Assembly: GCA_963575745.1 (NCBI GenBank)
Contig: CAUYUJ010021177.1
Coordinates: forward strand, 1-64,000
Direction: 5' to 3'
From: Prorocentrum cordatum
Taxonomy: Eukaryota; Sar; Dinophyceae; Prorocentrales; Prorocentraceae
Length of the DNA stretch: 64,000 nt
The notes under the pieces were generated by a model. The model did not search any database, was not told the DNA's origin, and was given only the letters and a program-made list of their open reading frames with translations. A program made the position numbers and the translations under genes. Position 1 is the stretch's first letter, and every line of letters begins with the position of its first letter. Below are positions 56,427 to 64,000 of the stretch, in pieces.

Positions 56427-56975
56427 CTACCTTGCAATAGGTGATGTTGTCGTCCACGTACACAAGTGTTCGATGTCGTGCCACTTCTGGTAATATGAGA
56501 CGTTCTTGTCGCAGAGTGTCAAAGGAGTGAGTAGGGCACTGCAAAGTAAGGGCAACCATGTACTTTGACGTTTACTCCCGCTGTCTCGGCCCAGAAGACA
56601 GGAACCAAGTGTGAGGTCGAAGGAGTCGGCGTGTGCACCACTGGGATTTCCAGAAGTGCAATTGTATAGTCCTGGAACAGCTATGTTCTGGATCACCTCA
56701 AGCATATAACTTTCAGACCTATCGTCACATTGCCATAATCCAACATGCTCATATCGTGATGGTGCCGTGTCTTGCGGTGGTGGCGTGGGTATAAATGCTT
56801 CGCAGCTTTCCCAAACACTTGCTTTATGGTAAAAGCCCGTGTATTCCGCAATGCACGTTGCCAGAATGATGTCGTTAGGGTCGCTGGTCAAAGAATGCGT
56901 CACTCCAATCAATGTGAGCATGTCGACATACAGCTGTGTCCTTACGGTCTCCGCCACAGTGGACGCGAGCTGCAC
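56427..56975 (-). CDS. probable exon, Cys-containing extracellular-like protein
   Basis: 182 codons: TQLYVDMLTLIGVTHSLTSD, IAEYTGFYHKASVWESCEAF, YEHVGLWQCDDRSESYMLEV, VPGLYNCTSGNPSGAHADSF and LTLGSCLLGRD. Natural composition, about eight Cys, N-glycosylation-type NCTS and NVSY. No domain identified. Its stop at 56427 lies about 95 bp before the A tract on the same strand, so a retrocopied transcript end is possible. Confidence 0.42.
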   Translation of the reverse strand: MQLASTVAETVRTQLYVDMLTLIGVTHSLTSDPNDIILATCIAEYTGFYHKASVWESCEAFIPTPPPQDTAPSRYEHVGLWQCDDRSESYMLEVIQNIAVPGLYNCTSGNPSGAHADSFDLTLGSCLLGRDSGSKRQSTWLPLLCSALLTPLTLCDKNVSYYQKWHDIEHLCTWTTTSPIAR

Positions 56976-57249
56976 CGAAGTATGCTCAGGCGCCAGAACA
57001 CCACGTTGAATTCCAAAGCGTACGTATAGTTCAAACAGCAGTAGTTCAGGTAGATGCGGTTGTCAATTCATGCATAGATTCAGTGCACCCTCGAGCTTTC
57101 AGCATTTTCCGTCGCCGAGAAGCGTCTCGATAGGAACTTGTTTTCCGAACCTGTATCGGCACGACAAAGTAAGCGGTGAGGGACACATACTGCCACTTTA
57201 CTGTGTGATGTGCACACCGGTACTCACAGATATAAAGACCAGTCGTATG
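56976..57249. other. no gene recognised
   Basis: Continues the minus-strand open reading only for a few codons. No hairpins seen. Confidence 0.3.
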
Positions 57250-57296
57250 ATATATATATATATATATATATATGTACTTATATATATATACATACA
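57250..57296. repeat. (TA)n microsatellite
   Basis: Two TA runs separated by TGTACT. Confidence 0.95.
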
Positions 57297-57419
57297 CACA
57301 AGTGGCACGTGTGTGCCCAGGCTCATACAAAAAACTGAAGGGGCGTTTGAAGCGGGAGTGAACTGCAACATCGAAGTCGCACTCGAGCGCAAGTGGGGTT
57401 GCCACACCTTGCGATGTGT

Positions 57420-57865
57420 GTACCAGGACCCCCCAGGAAGCCTCAGGAGGCCCGACTTGGATACCAGAAGAGGCTCCAGGAGGCCCCAGGATTGTGAGTG
57501 TTGAGCGTGTGTGTGTGTGACGTATGCTTTGTGTGGTGCGTGCTTTTTGTATGTTGTAGGTGTTGTGTGTGTGTGTGTGTGTTATGTTTGTCTAGCGTGT
57601 GATGTGTTGGGCGTGGTTTGTGTCTCTGTGTGCATGTAGTTCTGAAGCCCCAGGAGGCCCCAGGAGACCCCAGGAGGCTTCAGGAGGCCCCAAGAGGCTC
57701 CAGGAGGCCGCAGGAGGCCCCAGGAGGCCCCAGGAGGTTTCAGGAGACCCCCAGGAGGCTCCGAGGCGGGGTCTGGGGTGCCAGAAGGTTCAGAAAACCC
57801 CAGGAGGCCCCAGGAGGTTCCAGGAGGCCCCCAGGAGGCTCCGAGGCGGGGTCAGGGGCTCGATT
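57420..57865 (+). repeat. CCCCAGGAGG minisatellite
   Basis: A 9-12 bp unit AGGAGGCCCC / AGGAGGTTTC recurs about 30 times in two blocks (57425-57495 and 57645-57865), separated by GT-rich sequence (57500-57600). Two larger units ending TCCGAGGCGGGGTC.GGGG repeat near 57765 and 57845. Related in style to 2555-3060. Confidence 0.9.
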
Positions 57866-58600
57866 TTGGAAGGATTTTTCAAGCGAAACCGCCATTCCCT
57901 GAGACTCGGGGTCACAATTATTGACATTACCATGTGTTTTTGAAGGTTTTATGTTGAAATGTTGAAATTCCCATGTGTTTTTGGACCCTGACGTCACGAT
58001 CTGCGTGAGGGGTGCCACCGATTTTCAGAATTTCGAGGATGCCCCGAGCGAAACGCCCAGAAAAATCGCGGACGCGTGCGCACTAATCGCCTCTGAGCTC
58101 TACTCCCTCGGAGAGGTGCGTATATATATATATATATATATATATGTTCACATCGTCTTTGGCTGAGACCGGTCGGACAATTGGAGTATATATCCACATC
58201 ATATTTTCGACGAATTTCCCAGATGTTGGTAGTGAACAACTGATCGTATTTCCGCCCCATCAGGAGCTCACAAGTGCTGCATGGATCTCGGTGTTGATCG
58301 TGTAGATAGCCTCACCAACACCAGTGTACAGAACGAATCGCCACCTACAGCCAGTCAGTGGCGATGCTGGTGATGGAACTGATCATAACCGAGACAGTAT
58401 TCAATAACTGCTGTTACTCCACATGCGGACGGCCGACAAGCGTCCACGGAAAGACACATTGTCACTATAGCTGCAATGCAGAATGCCAGAATAGCAGACA
58501 TGTTCGTATCTTGCGCAGCTTCGTCGGTAATAATCGCGTCGGTCAGACGTCGAAACCAAGGTTTTGACTGAGGCGGGCACTTCCGGCCGAACAGCCGAAA
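57866..58600. other. no gene recognised; (TA)n at 58120-58146
   Basis: TTGACATTACCATGTGTTTTTGAAGG and TTGAAATTCCCATGTGTTTTTGGA (57915, 57962) form a short direct repeat. A (TA)n run follows GGAGAGGTGCG. No protein seen. Confidence 0.4.
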
Positions 58601-59305
58601 TCAACCGATGGTCATAGAGTGTCTGGCTTGACTGGCCTCGGTGGATGATGTGCTCGTGGTCGTAGTGGATGTTGTCGTTGGTCTGAGGGTGTGATGCCCG
58701 CTACGGTAGCATAGTATCGTGTAGGAGTACCACAAGGTGATGGAAATTCCGAACTCTACTGTTGTGCGTTTCTGTGCGTCCGATGAGCTCGTAGCGTGCA
58801 GTGGATGGCGCGTTTCCGCGCGTAGTCCAACTCGGACAGTTGCTCGTGGCGCGCCTTCACGTAGAACCGTCCAACCCGCACGCGTAACTGAATAGTGGTT
58901 GGGTTGTGCGGTGCCTATCAGCCCGCATGGGCCAATGAACACCGCCGCCTGCGCTCGGGTCTGCAACCGAAACCCGCACGCGATAATGCCGTGGTAGACC
59001 AGGGGCCCATTGCCACCGTAACGTCCCGCTTCAGGGACTCAAGTATTCGATTTGCTCGAAAGACACGTTGTTGTAGTCAGTATCATGAGAGGCAAACGTC
59101 CCCCCCAAACGTGACTCGGGAGTTGGAGCCGCTGTTGTTCAGACGTGAGAGACGCGTCGAATGTCCGCATGACATCTTTGACTGAAGTGCGAGGCACCGT
59201 GGGTACCGTATCGCACGAGTATCCATGGCTGATGTTGTAGTAGCACAGTATGAAAGCCATAGTCGTCACAATGACTGCGCTACTGAACGCTTCCGTTGTG
59301 TACAA
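58601..59305 (-). CDS. probable exons with one membrane-like helix, unknown protein
   Basis: Frame 59305-59039 starts with FSSAVIVTTMAFILCYYNIS, a hydrophobic stretch suited to a membrane helix, then CDTVPTVPRTSVKDVMRTFD. Frame 58966-58601 reads VFIGPCGLIGTAQPNHYSVT, VEFGISITLWYSYTILCYRS and a Thr/Ser-rich end. No domain recognised; exon borders not fixed. Confidence 0.33.
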
Positions 59306-60445
59306 ATCAACGGAGATGTGGAAAACATAACGTAGTGCAGTCAGACCTCATGTAGTAAAAATTGAAGAACACGTCCGTCATCGTCATGTGAGTGTCGTCG
59401 TCGGCCCCGCAGCCCGGGGCAAATTATCACACTGCCAGCCGTGCATCCTTGACGGGGGCGCGGCGACGGACCAGCCAGTCTCAGCGCCCGGGGTAGCCCC
59501 TGAGTCTCTCTCATCTCTCTTTGACCTAAAATGTCACGGTCGATATCACAACGTAACGAGATGTGTGTACCACTGGGGGTAGCATGATGTTGGTCATGAC
59601 GATGCATGGCAGAGAGGCTGTAGGATTAGGTCACTACGGGGTCTTCTGTGTGTCAGAATCATCCTCGGCGAATTGCCTCTGAGGATGCTTTGACTGAGCT
59701 TCCGCCCTCTGCCCTTGCTGCCGACCTCGTAGGGCACCTCTGAGCCGCGCCGTGCTGGTCGAGGTGATGGTCGGGGTGATGGTATTTGTCATCGTTATGA
59801 TGGTTATGGTTGTGCTGCTAGTCGCGGTGGTTTCTTGCGTGTGTGTCGGTTAGGTGTAGTGCTTGTCGCAGCGTGCAGCTAGTAATGGCCGTTGCGTCGC
59901 CTGCAGTGTTGATGAAGTCGAATTGTCAACATCGGTCGCACAAAAGGCCAGTGTAAAGCATGCACATCAGTGTGACGTGGACGTGACTCGGGAGGCGTGT
60001 CTGGCCAGAGGGGCTCCTTTCGTGTCGATCGCTGTTGCTATGGAGCCCGCTCGTGTGTTCGAGATAAACTCATCCTCCTCGAATGCGTCGTTTCCTTGAG
60101 CTGGGCATTCGTAGGTATATTCTTATTCAAGGAAGCTGTTCACGTAGTTCAGGCTCGTCGCCGAGCTTCGTCGGTCCCATTGCCACATGTGCGACAGCTC
60201 GTTGCCGAGCACCCAACTGTAAAAGCTGCAACGTCCGCCACCTGTGTAGCCGCCCGTGACAGGAAGCTGCAGCTAAGTAGCCACACGCACAGCTGAATGT
60301 TAGTCGGCAAAGGCTCGCTACCGAGCAGCAGCTGTTTGGCTAAGGCTCGCTGCCGAGCCGAAGCTGTTTAACCGCACAATCGCCACCGAATAGTCGACGG
60401 CGGAGGCGTGTAGTCGCTGTAGTGGTCGGCGGAGGCGTGGTGTAG
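59306..60445. other. no gene recognised, three clear hairpins
   Basis: Hairpins at 60153-60166, 60197-60210 and 60313-60326; a fourth at 60344-60357 in tandem arrangement (GGCTCGCTACCGAGC, GGCTCGCTGCCGAGC). Otherwise short frames. Confidence 0.4.
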
Positions 60446-61036
60446 CTACACGCACAACCCCGCGTTGTAGCCGTAGGAAGCGTGGTGCGCCTCGGGCATG
60501 CGATTGTCGGTAAGCGTAGGTGCGTCATGATGGCTGTAGTCACACCCATTCCACAGCCGAATCGGGGAGGGAGAGAGACGAACATTTATGATGTCGCCGT
60601 ATGCGGTAGTCTCTACATGTAAGGCTGTGGTAGAGTAGCTTTTACCCCCTCGGTGTTTTTTTTCCGCAGGTGTGCACGTAATGATGGCCACTGGCCGTGC
60701 ATGGATAGGTGCGGCAGGTCGCCGTGCTATGCAGGTCGCCCTGCTGGCACCCCTCCACGTTGGCAGCCATCCGCCAGCCGTATGGCTTTGTACCGTACAG
60801 GTTGTTGGCCGTACTTCGTAGTCGGTACTGCACGTGCAGGTTTCTGCGTAGTTGCAAGCTGCTGCATTGTCAACCACAGTTATACTTCCACGGTAACGCA
60901 ATACTGCGTAAGGAACGTGTCCGTGCGTTCGCACTCGCATTCGTAAGTGGTATGTCGTGAAGATGTCGCCGATCATGCTGTAATAGTGTACGTGCAACGA
61001 GAATGTGTTGAACGTGTGTCTTGCGACGTAAAACAT
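60446..61036 (-). CDS. probable exon, Cys-rich protein
   Basis: 196 codons: TFNTFSLHVHYYSMIGDIFT, VLRYRGSITVVDNAAACNYA, ETCTCSTDYEVRPTTCTVQ. Normal composition in the first 110 residues, then less ordered. The hairpin at 60731-60744 lies in it. Function unknown. Confidence 0.35.
   Translation of the reverse strand: MFYVARHTFNTFSLHVHYYSMIGDIFTTYHLRMRVRTHGHVPYAVLRYRGSITVVDNAAACNYAETCTCSTDYEVRPTTCTVQSHTAGGWLPTWRGASRATCIARRPAAPIHARPVAIITCTPAEKKHRGGKSYSTTALHVETTAYGDIINVRLSPSPIRLWNGCDYSHHDAPTLTDNRMPEAHHASYGYNAGLCV
60556..60583 (+). repeat. 28-bp exact repeat, copy 2
   Basis: Identical to 52267-52294, same orientation; flanks differ. Confidence 0.9.
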
Positions 61037-61695
61037 GTACTCGACATGTGTATACGTGCTCAGTCAGTGTCGTAGTCCCAATGTTCGTGTACGGCAGTAA
61101 GTGTTATAAAACAGAAACGTGAATATGCCCGACGGTGCTGTTGGGCGTGAACAGAGGGTGCGATACGCATTGTTGCCTTGAATGAGCATGTTTCCACGTA
61201 CCAGCGTAGGTCCCCAATATTCCAGCAAGCTTGTCTGGCGCTGAGGCGTGTCGCCACGCTGAGGAGTATCGCTACATTGGGGCGTGTCGCCACGCTTGGT
61301 CGTCGCCCTGTGCCAGGTCATACATACGGTTTGGCCCTGCTGTTGTTGCTGCCATGGCTAATTCGGGGGCGGTGTCATAGGACATATAACCTATATCCCA
61401 ACCCGTCGATCCACCATGCACTACACAACCACACCCAAACACATCCTGTCACCCCGAAGACCGATAGCAGTGTAGTCGTATGCTTAATCTTTGAAGGTCA
61501 AGTTGATGTTGGAAGCGGCTGTGGTTGTACCAGCCTGGCGCCGGCTGGACCTACTTGGCAACTCGGAGAGCCAGGACGTCTGGCCTGGCACAGCAAATGG
61601 TGTAGTCGTATATTTTGTTGTGGATGAAGGTTGGGTCGAATTGTCACTTTGCGGGCGAATGCTCATTGCTGTGCTGATGTCATGACTGCGCTTCT
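61037..61695. other. no gene recognised, hairpin pair
   Basis: GCGTG-TCGC-CACGC at 61246-61259 and 61282-61295 with GAGTATCGCTACATT between, itself a weaker inverted repeat (GTA..TAC). Confidence 0.45.
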
Positions 61696-62625
61696 GTGCA
61701 CCTGAACTGTACATGCTCGTCGCCGAGCCAAAGTGTCACTCCGCGCAGTCGGTCACGAAGATATCGTGGGAACTCGTACGATATCTGGTTCAGTAATTCC
61801 TCCTCTCGTCTATTCCATAGAACCAAGTTGCCTAGCCACATTGAAAGAGCTTATGAGCTTGAGGTGCTGGTAGTGGCTTTGAGTCGCGTGGCGGCTTCGA
61901 GGGGAGGAGAAGTAGGGATAGGGATGACAAGTAGAGCCTCTTCGCCCTCCTTTCTCCTGGGCGCAATTATCTTCGCAGACGCCTGTGGTGGCGCCGCCCT
62001 CGAACTGTCATGCGCCCGCCAGGAGAGGGATTCCCGTTGTCGCACCGGCAGTGACTTCACTCTTGTCGCGGTTGCCCGTTGCCGAGCGGATCTCCTCCTA
62101 CCCTCCCTCCTTCATGATGGGAGTTGGGGTGAGGAGAGAGCGGGGGGAGTTTTGGTTGCGGAAAGGAAAGCGGCCGAGAGTCTGTCGCCTAGTGTTGTTG
62201 TAGTGCCGCGTTTTGCTGCTGTCGCGGTTGTTGCTGGTGCGTTTGAAGCGTCATGGCTGCAGTTTCGTCTGCCGAAGTGTTGTGTCGCACCAGTGCCTCT
62301 GTTGTCGTGGTCGAAGTCGTCGTGCGTTGCTCGTGGCAAATGTCCAGCTTTACCGAGTCCCAAAGGCAAGTTGCCTTGCCGTAAGCACTGTAGTGGCCCA
62401 GCAAGTTGCCTTGCAGTAGCTGCTGCTGCCGTCGAGGACCGGACGCCTGTCCAGGGTCACCACACCTGTGACGCATCGCGTATTCCACTGCAGTTCCAAT
62501 ACCAAACCATACTACCCCAAAGTTTAGTATATTATTGTACCAATGCGCACTTCATCTGTGGGTGTAGATGGTGTGAGTTGGTGCATTGCTGTGGAGTGTC
62601 GAAATGGGCTGGGCAATCACTGTAA
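61696..62625 (+). CDS. long plus-strand open frame, doubtful gene
   Basis: 309 codons open on plus, the longest in the right-hand region and against the prevailing minus orientation. Composition Ala/Ser/Val-rich (LEVLVVALSRVAASRGGEVG, FLLGAIIFADACGGAALELS). Five hairpins or hairpin remnants fall inside. Length favours coding, but I see no motif. Confidence 0.25.
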   Translation: MHLNCTCSSPSQSVTPRSRSRRYRGNSYDIWFSNSSSRLFHRTKLPSHIERAYELEVLVVALSRVAASRGGEVGIGMTSRASSPSFLLGAIIFADACGGAALELSCARQERDSRCRTGSDFTLVAVARCRADLLLPSLLHDGSWGEERAGGVLVAERKAAESLSPSVVVVPRFAAVAVVAGAFEASWLQFRLPKCCVAPVPLLSWSKSSCVARGKCPALPSPKGKLPCRKHCSGPASCLAVAAAAVEDRTPVQGHHTCDASRIPLQFQYQTILPQSLVYYCTNAHFICGCRWCELVHCCGVSKWAGQSL

Positions 62626-63239
62626 GTTGGACAAGTAAGAAGAACAACGACTTCCGAGGTGTTGAAATCATAATAGCAGTGTGTGGCTATTCTCACCACA
62701 AGTCGGAAGTATAGTCGCCATCGAACTAGTAGCTGACGATCTTGACCATGTATGGCTGCCTTGCCTTCCAGCATGTGTTGTGGCGAGTTGCCACGTTTCA
62801 GGGCGTGTCGCCACGCTGCCAGAGGGCTTACCAACCTCACGCAGTGAACGTCGCATACGGCATGCACCCCCAACGCACAAGCTCCTTACTTTGTTCAGGG
62901 GCTTGCGGATCTGGGCGCGTTGCCGAAAAATGCGAAATTATGCGCTACGAGCTTCGTACGTGTGGTTTGCAAAAGTTTACCCTCTGCCGACGGTCTACCA
63001 TGCAGCCTATAGCCTAGAGGCCAGTTTCCTGGCATGCCTGGATATGCCAGTTTCCTGGCTTGTCTAGCCTGGACATGTTGTTGTTTTGGCTTATAGCACG
63101 TGGTGGTCGAGAGAGATACACGAACGAGGACTTAGCCTTCCGCTGCGCGGATCTACGAACAACATATTTCCGCCAAACGGCCATCGTGTCCAGAAGATCC
63201 TAACCACGCCTGAGTAGTGGTCAGGCGGCAACGTCAGCA
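62626..63239. other. no gene recognised, hairpin-rich
   Basis: Hairpins at 62781-62794 (imperfect), 62802-62815, 63020-63033 and 63046-63059 (GCCAG-TTTC-CTGGC twice, 26 bp apart). Confidence 0.5.
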
Positions 63240-63385
63240 CTCGCTGGTGGTTGTGGGTCGGCACAGTCTGCACGCGCTGCTGGTAGTGAGTCTGCACAGT
63301 CTGCACATGCAGCTGTGTGTATGTGTGTGTCTGCACAGTCTGCACATGCTAGTGCGCGTGCGTGTGTCTAGACAGTCTGCACGCG
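63240..63385 (+). repeat. GTCTGCACAGTCTGCACATGC repeat
   Basis: CACAGTCTGCAC-type words at about 63262, 63293, 63331 and 63370, spaced 31-39 bp, with GT-rich fill (TGTGTGTATGTGTGTGTC). Confidence 0.85.
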
Positions 63386-63389
63386 CTGC

Positions 63390-63500
63390 CGGGCGCGCTT
63401 CCGCGCTGTAGCAGACGAGGCACGTTGCCGTGCAGAGGGCGTGCTTCCACGCTGTAGCAAAAGAAGCATACTGCCATACAGAAGGCGTGTTTCCACGCTG
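63390..63500 (+). repeat. tandem hairpin block GCGTG..CCACGCTGTAGCA
   Basis: Three related units: GCGCG-CTTC-CGCGC TGTAGCA (63393), GCGTG-CTTC-CACGC TGTAGCA (63439) and GCGTG-TTTC-CACGC TGTAGCA (63485), period 46 bp. Between the first two lies a different hairpin, GCACG-TTGC-CGTGC (63420-63433). Stem base pairs change together between units. Confidence 0.92.
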
Positions 63501-63620
63501 TAGCAGAAAAGTGCGTCTCGTCGTAACTGACGGGTGTCTCCAGGCAGGCTGCCTTGCGAACAGGCATATTTGAAGCGTACCAAAAAATATGGAAAGTTGC
63601 CTTGCGCATCTGGAGCGTAC

Positions 63621-63998
63621 TCAAACAAATGCGATGACATACTTCATGTGCTGATCATCGAAAACGGGAGCACCATGTTGAAAGCAAATGCTGACATATC
63701 GCAGTGAATGTAAGAAAAAAGCCCCAAACAAATAACGAAGAACACAATGATGAAGAACGCGTAGAGCTTGGAGTAGTAGAAGATGTGGATAAGAAAAGTT
63801 TAGTAAGATACACCCTCTCCAATGCATTGGGCTCGTAGGTGTTGGTTGAAATAAGCAGGGGCATGTCCAGACCGACATAACCCGGCTTGTTTCCAAGCGA
63901 ATAAGATCCTTGTAGTGGAATATTGTATCGCGGGACAAAACAAGTTGAACGGCGTGTGCTTGTACAGGTAGAACGCAAGGATGTAGAAATAGAAGAAG
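63621..63998 (-). CDS. exons of a membrane protein, cut by the window edge
   Basis: From the right edge the minus strand reads FYFYILAFYLYKHTPFNLFC (hydrophobic, membrane-like), then in another frame GYVGLDMPLLISTNTYEPNA, then FYYSKLYAFFIIVFFVICLG, a second membrane-like helix near 63740. Shifts near 63900 and 63800 suggest short introns. The hairpin GCTTG-TTTC-CAAGC (63885-63898) sits at the first transition. Family not recognised; the gene continues beyond the window. Confidence 0.4.
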   Translation of the reverse strand, partial: LLLFLHPCVLPVQAHAVQLVLSRDTIFHYKDLIRLETSRVMSVWTCPCLFQPTPTSPMHWRGCILLNFSYPHLLLLQALRVLHHCVLRYLFGAFFLHSLRYVSICFQHGAPVFDDQHMKYVIAFV

Positions 63999-64000
63999 AC

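Larger units (their letters stand above)
48727..63898 (-). repeat. dispersed GNRA-loop mini-hairpins, right-hand region
   Basis: About 38 copies of GC-NNN-loop-N'N'N'-GC with many different stems. Plus-strand examples: 48727-48740 GCTTG/CAAGC, 48922-48935 GCTCG/CGAGC, 49084-49097 and 51284-51297 GCCTG/CAGGC, 51305-51318, 52222-52235 and 54524-54537 GCGAG/CTCGC, 60153-60166, 60197-60210 and 61715-61728 GCTCG/CGAGC, 60731-60744 GCAGG/CCTGC, 61246-61259, 61282-61295 and 62802-62815 GCGTG/CACGC, 62366-62379 and 62401-62414 GCAAG/CTTGC, 63420-63433 GCACG/CGTGC, 63885-63898 GCTTG/CAAGC. Plus loops are TTGC, TCGC, TTTC, CTGC or CTTC, so GCAA, GCGA, GAAA, GCAG or GAAG on minus. Confidence 0.88.

Noticed and set aside
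1-64000. Search for a dinoflagellate spliced-leader relict
   Set aside because: I did not see the spliced-leader word (TTTTGGCTCAAG-like) on either strand.

Overview
The window looks like nuclear DNA of a dinoflagellate. The evidence is a copia-type retroelement polyprotein whose reverse transcriptase (HVDDINMAG box), RNase H (WCDTR...HTK box) and DDE integrase resemble, as far as I remember them, the elements that fill dinoflagellate genomes. Low gene density, many minisatellites and shattered retroelements fit this. I found no spliced leader, tRNA or rRNA gene, so the assignment is an inference (about 0.7).

Layout. (1) 1-11 kb: a repeat-dense stretch with GGA/CCT tracts, a 307-bp repeat family, (TATG)n, two GGCCCC-rich minisatellites and a few weak ORFs. 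(2) 11.1-23.65 kb, minus strand: copia-like element A, with ORF1, a Tpt1/KptA-type RNA 2'-phosphotransferase domain, a RING-type finger, protease, zinc cluster, integrase, RT and RNase H, in separate frames. (3) 23.65-24.04 kb: a spacer with three consecutive perfect hairpins. (4) 24.04-32.75 kb, plus strand: element B, a related, more decayed copy in inverted orientation. It has gag, a zinc knuckle, a broken Tpt1 domain, RING and protease, and it stops before the integrase. (5) 33.0-47.3 kb: a second kind of mobile element, with a Helitron-like HUH-Rep/Pif1 helicase gene (minus strand, frameshifted) that carries about nine N-terminal helix-turn-helix-like repeats. Two further minus-strand ORFs are uninterrupted. 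Four arrays of a ~100-bp double-hairpin repeat (about 40 units) separate and bracket all three genes. (6) 47.3-64 kb: a gene-poor region with probable minus-strand exons that I could not identify, minisatellites and a 91-nt T run.

The most unusual signal cuts across sections 2, 4 and 6. A 14-nt mini-hairpin, GC-NNN-(GNNA loop)-N'N'N'-GC, is dispersed at high density (about 80 copies seen by eye). Stems covary freely (GCGAG/CTCGC, GCTCG/CGAGC, GCGTG/CACGC, GCAAG/CTTGC, GCCTG/CAGGC, GCTTG/CAAGC and others). The loop is mostly GCAA, GCGA, GAAA or GGAA, the GNRA tetraloop class, always on the presumed coding strand. I saw none in the Rep/helicase element or in 1-11 kb. In the two retroelements the hairpins sit at homologous positions and usually encode A-G-x-P-A, but in at least two real ORFs they lie in another frame. 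The structure therefore seems to be what is kept.

The two other candidates for a new system are the Tpt1/KptA domain inside a retrotransposon, with all four catalytic residues present in copy A, and the Rep/helicase element with its tandem DNA-binding-like repeats and hairpin arrays.
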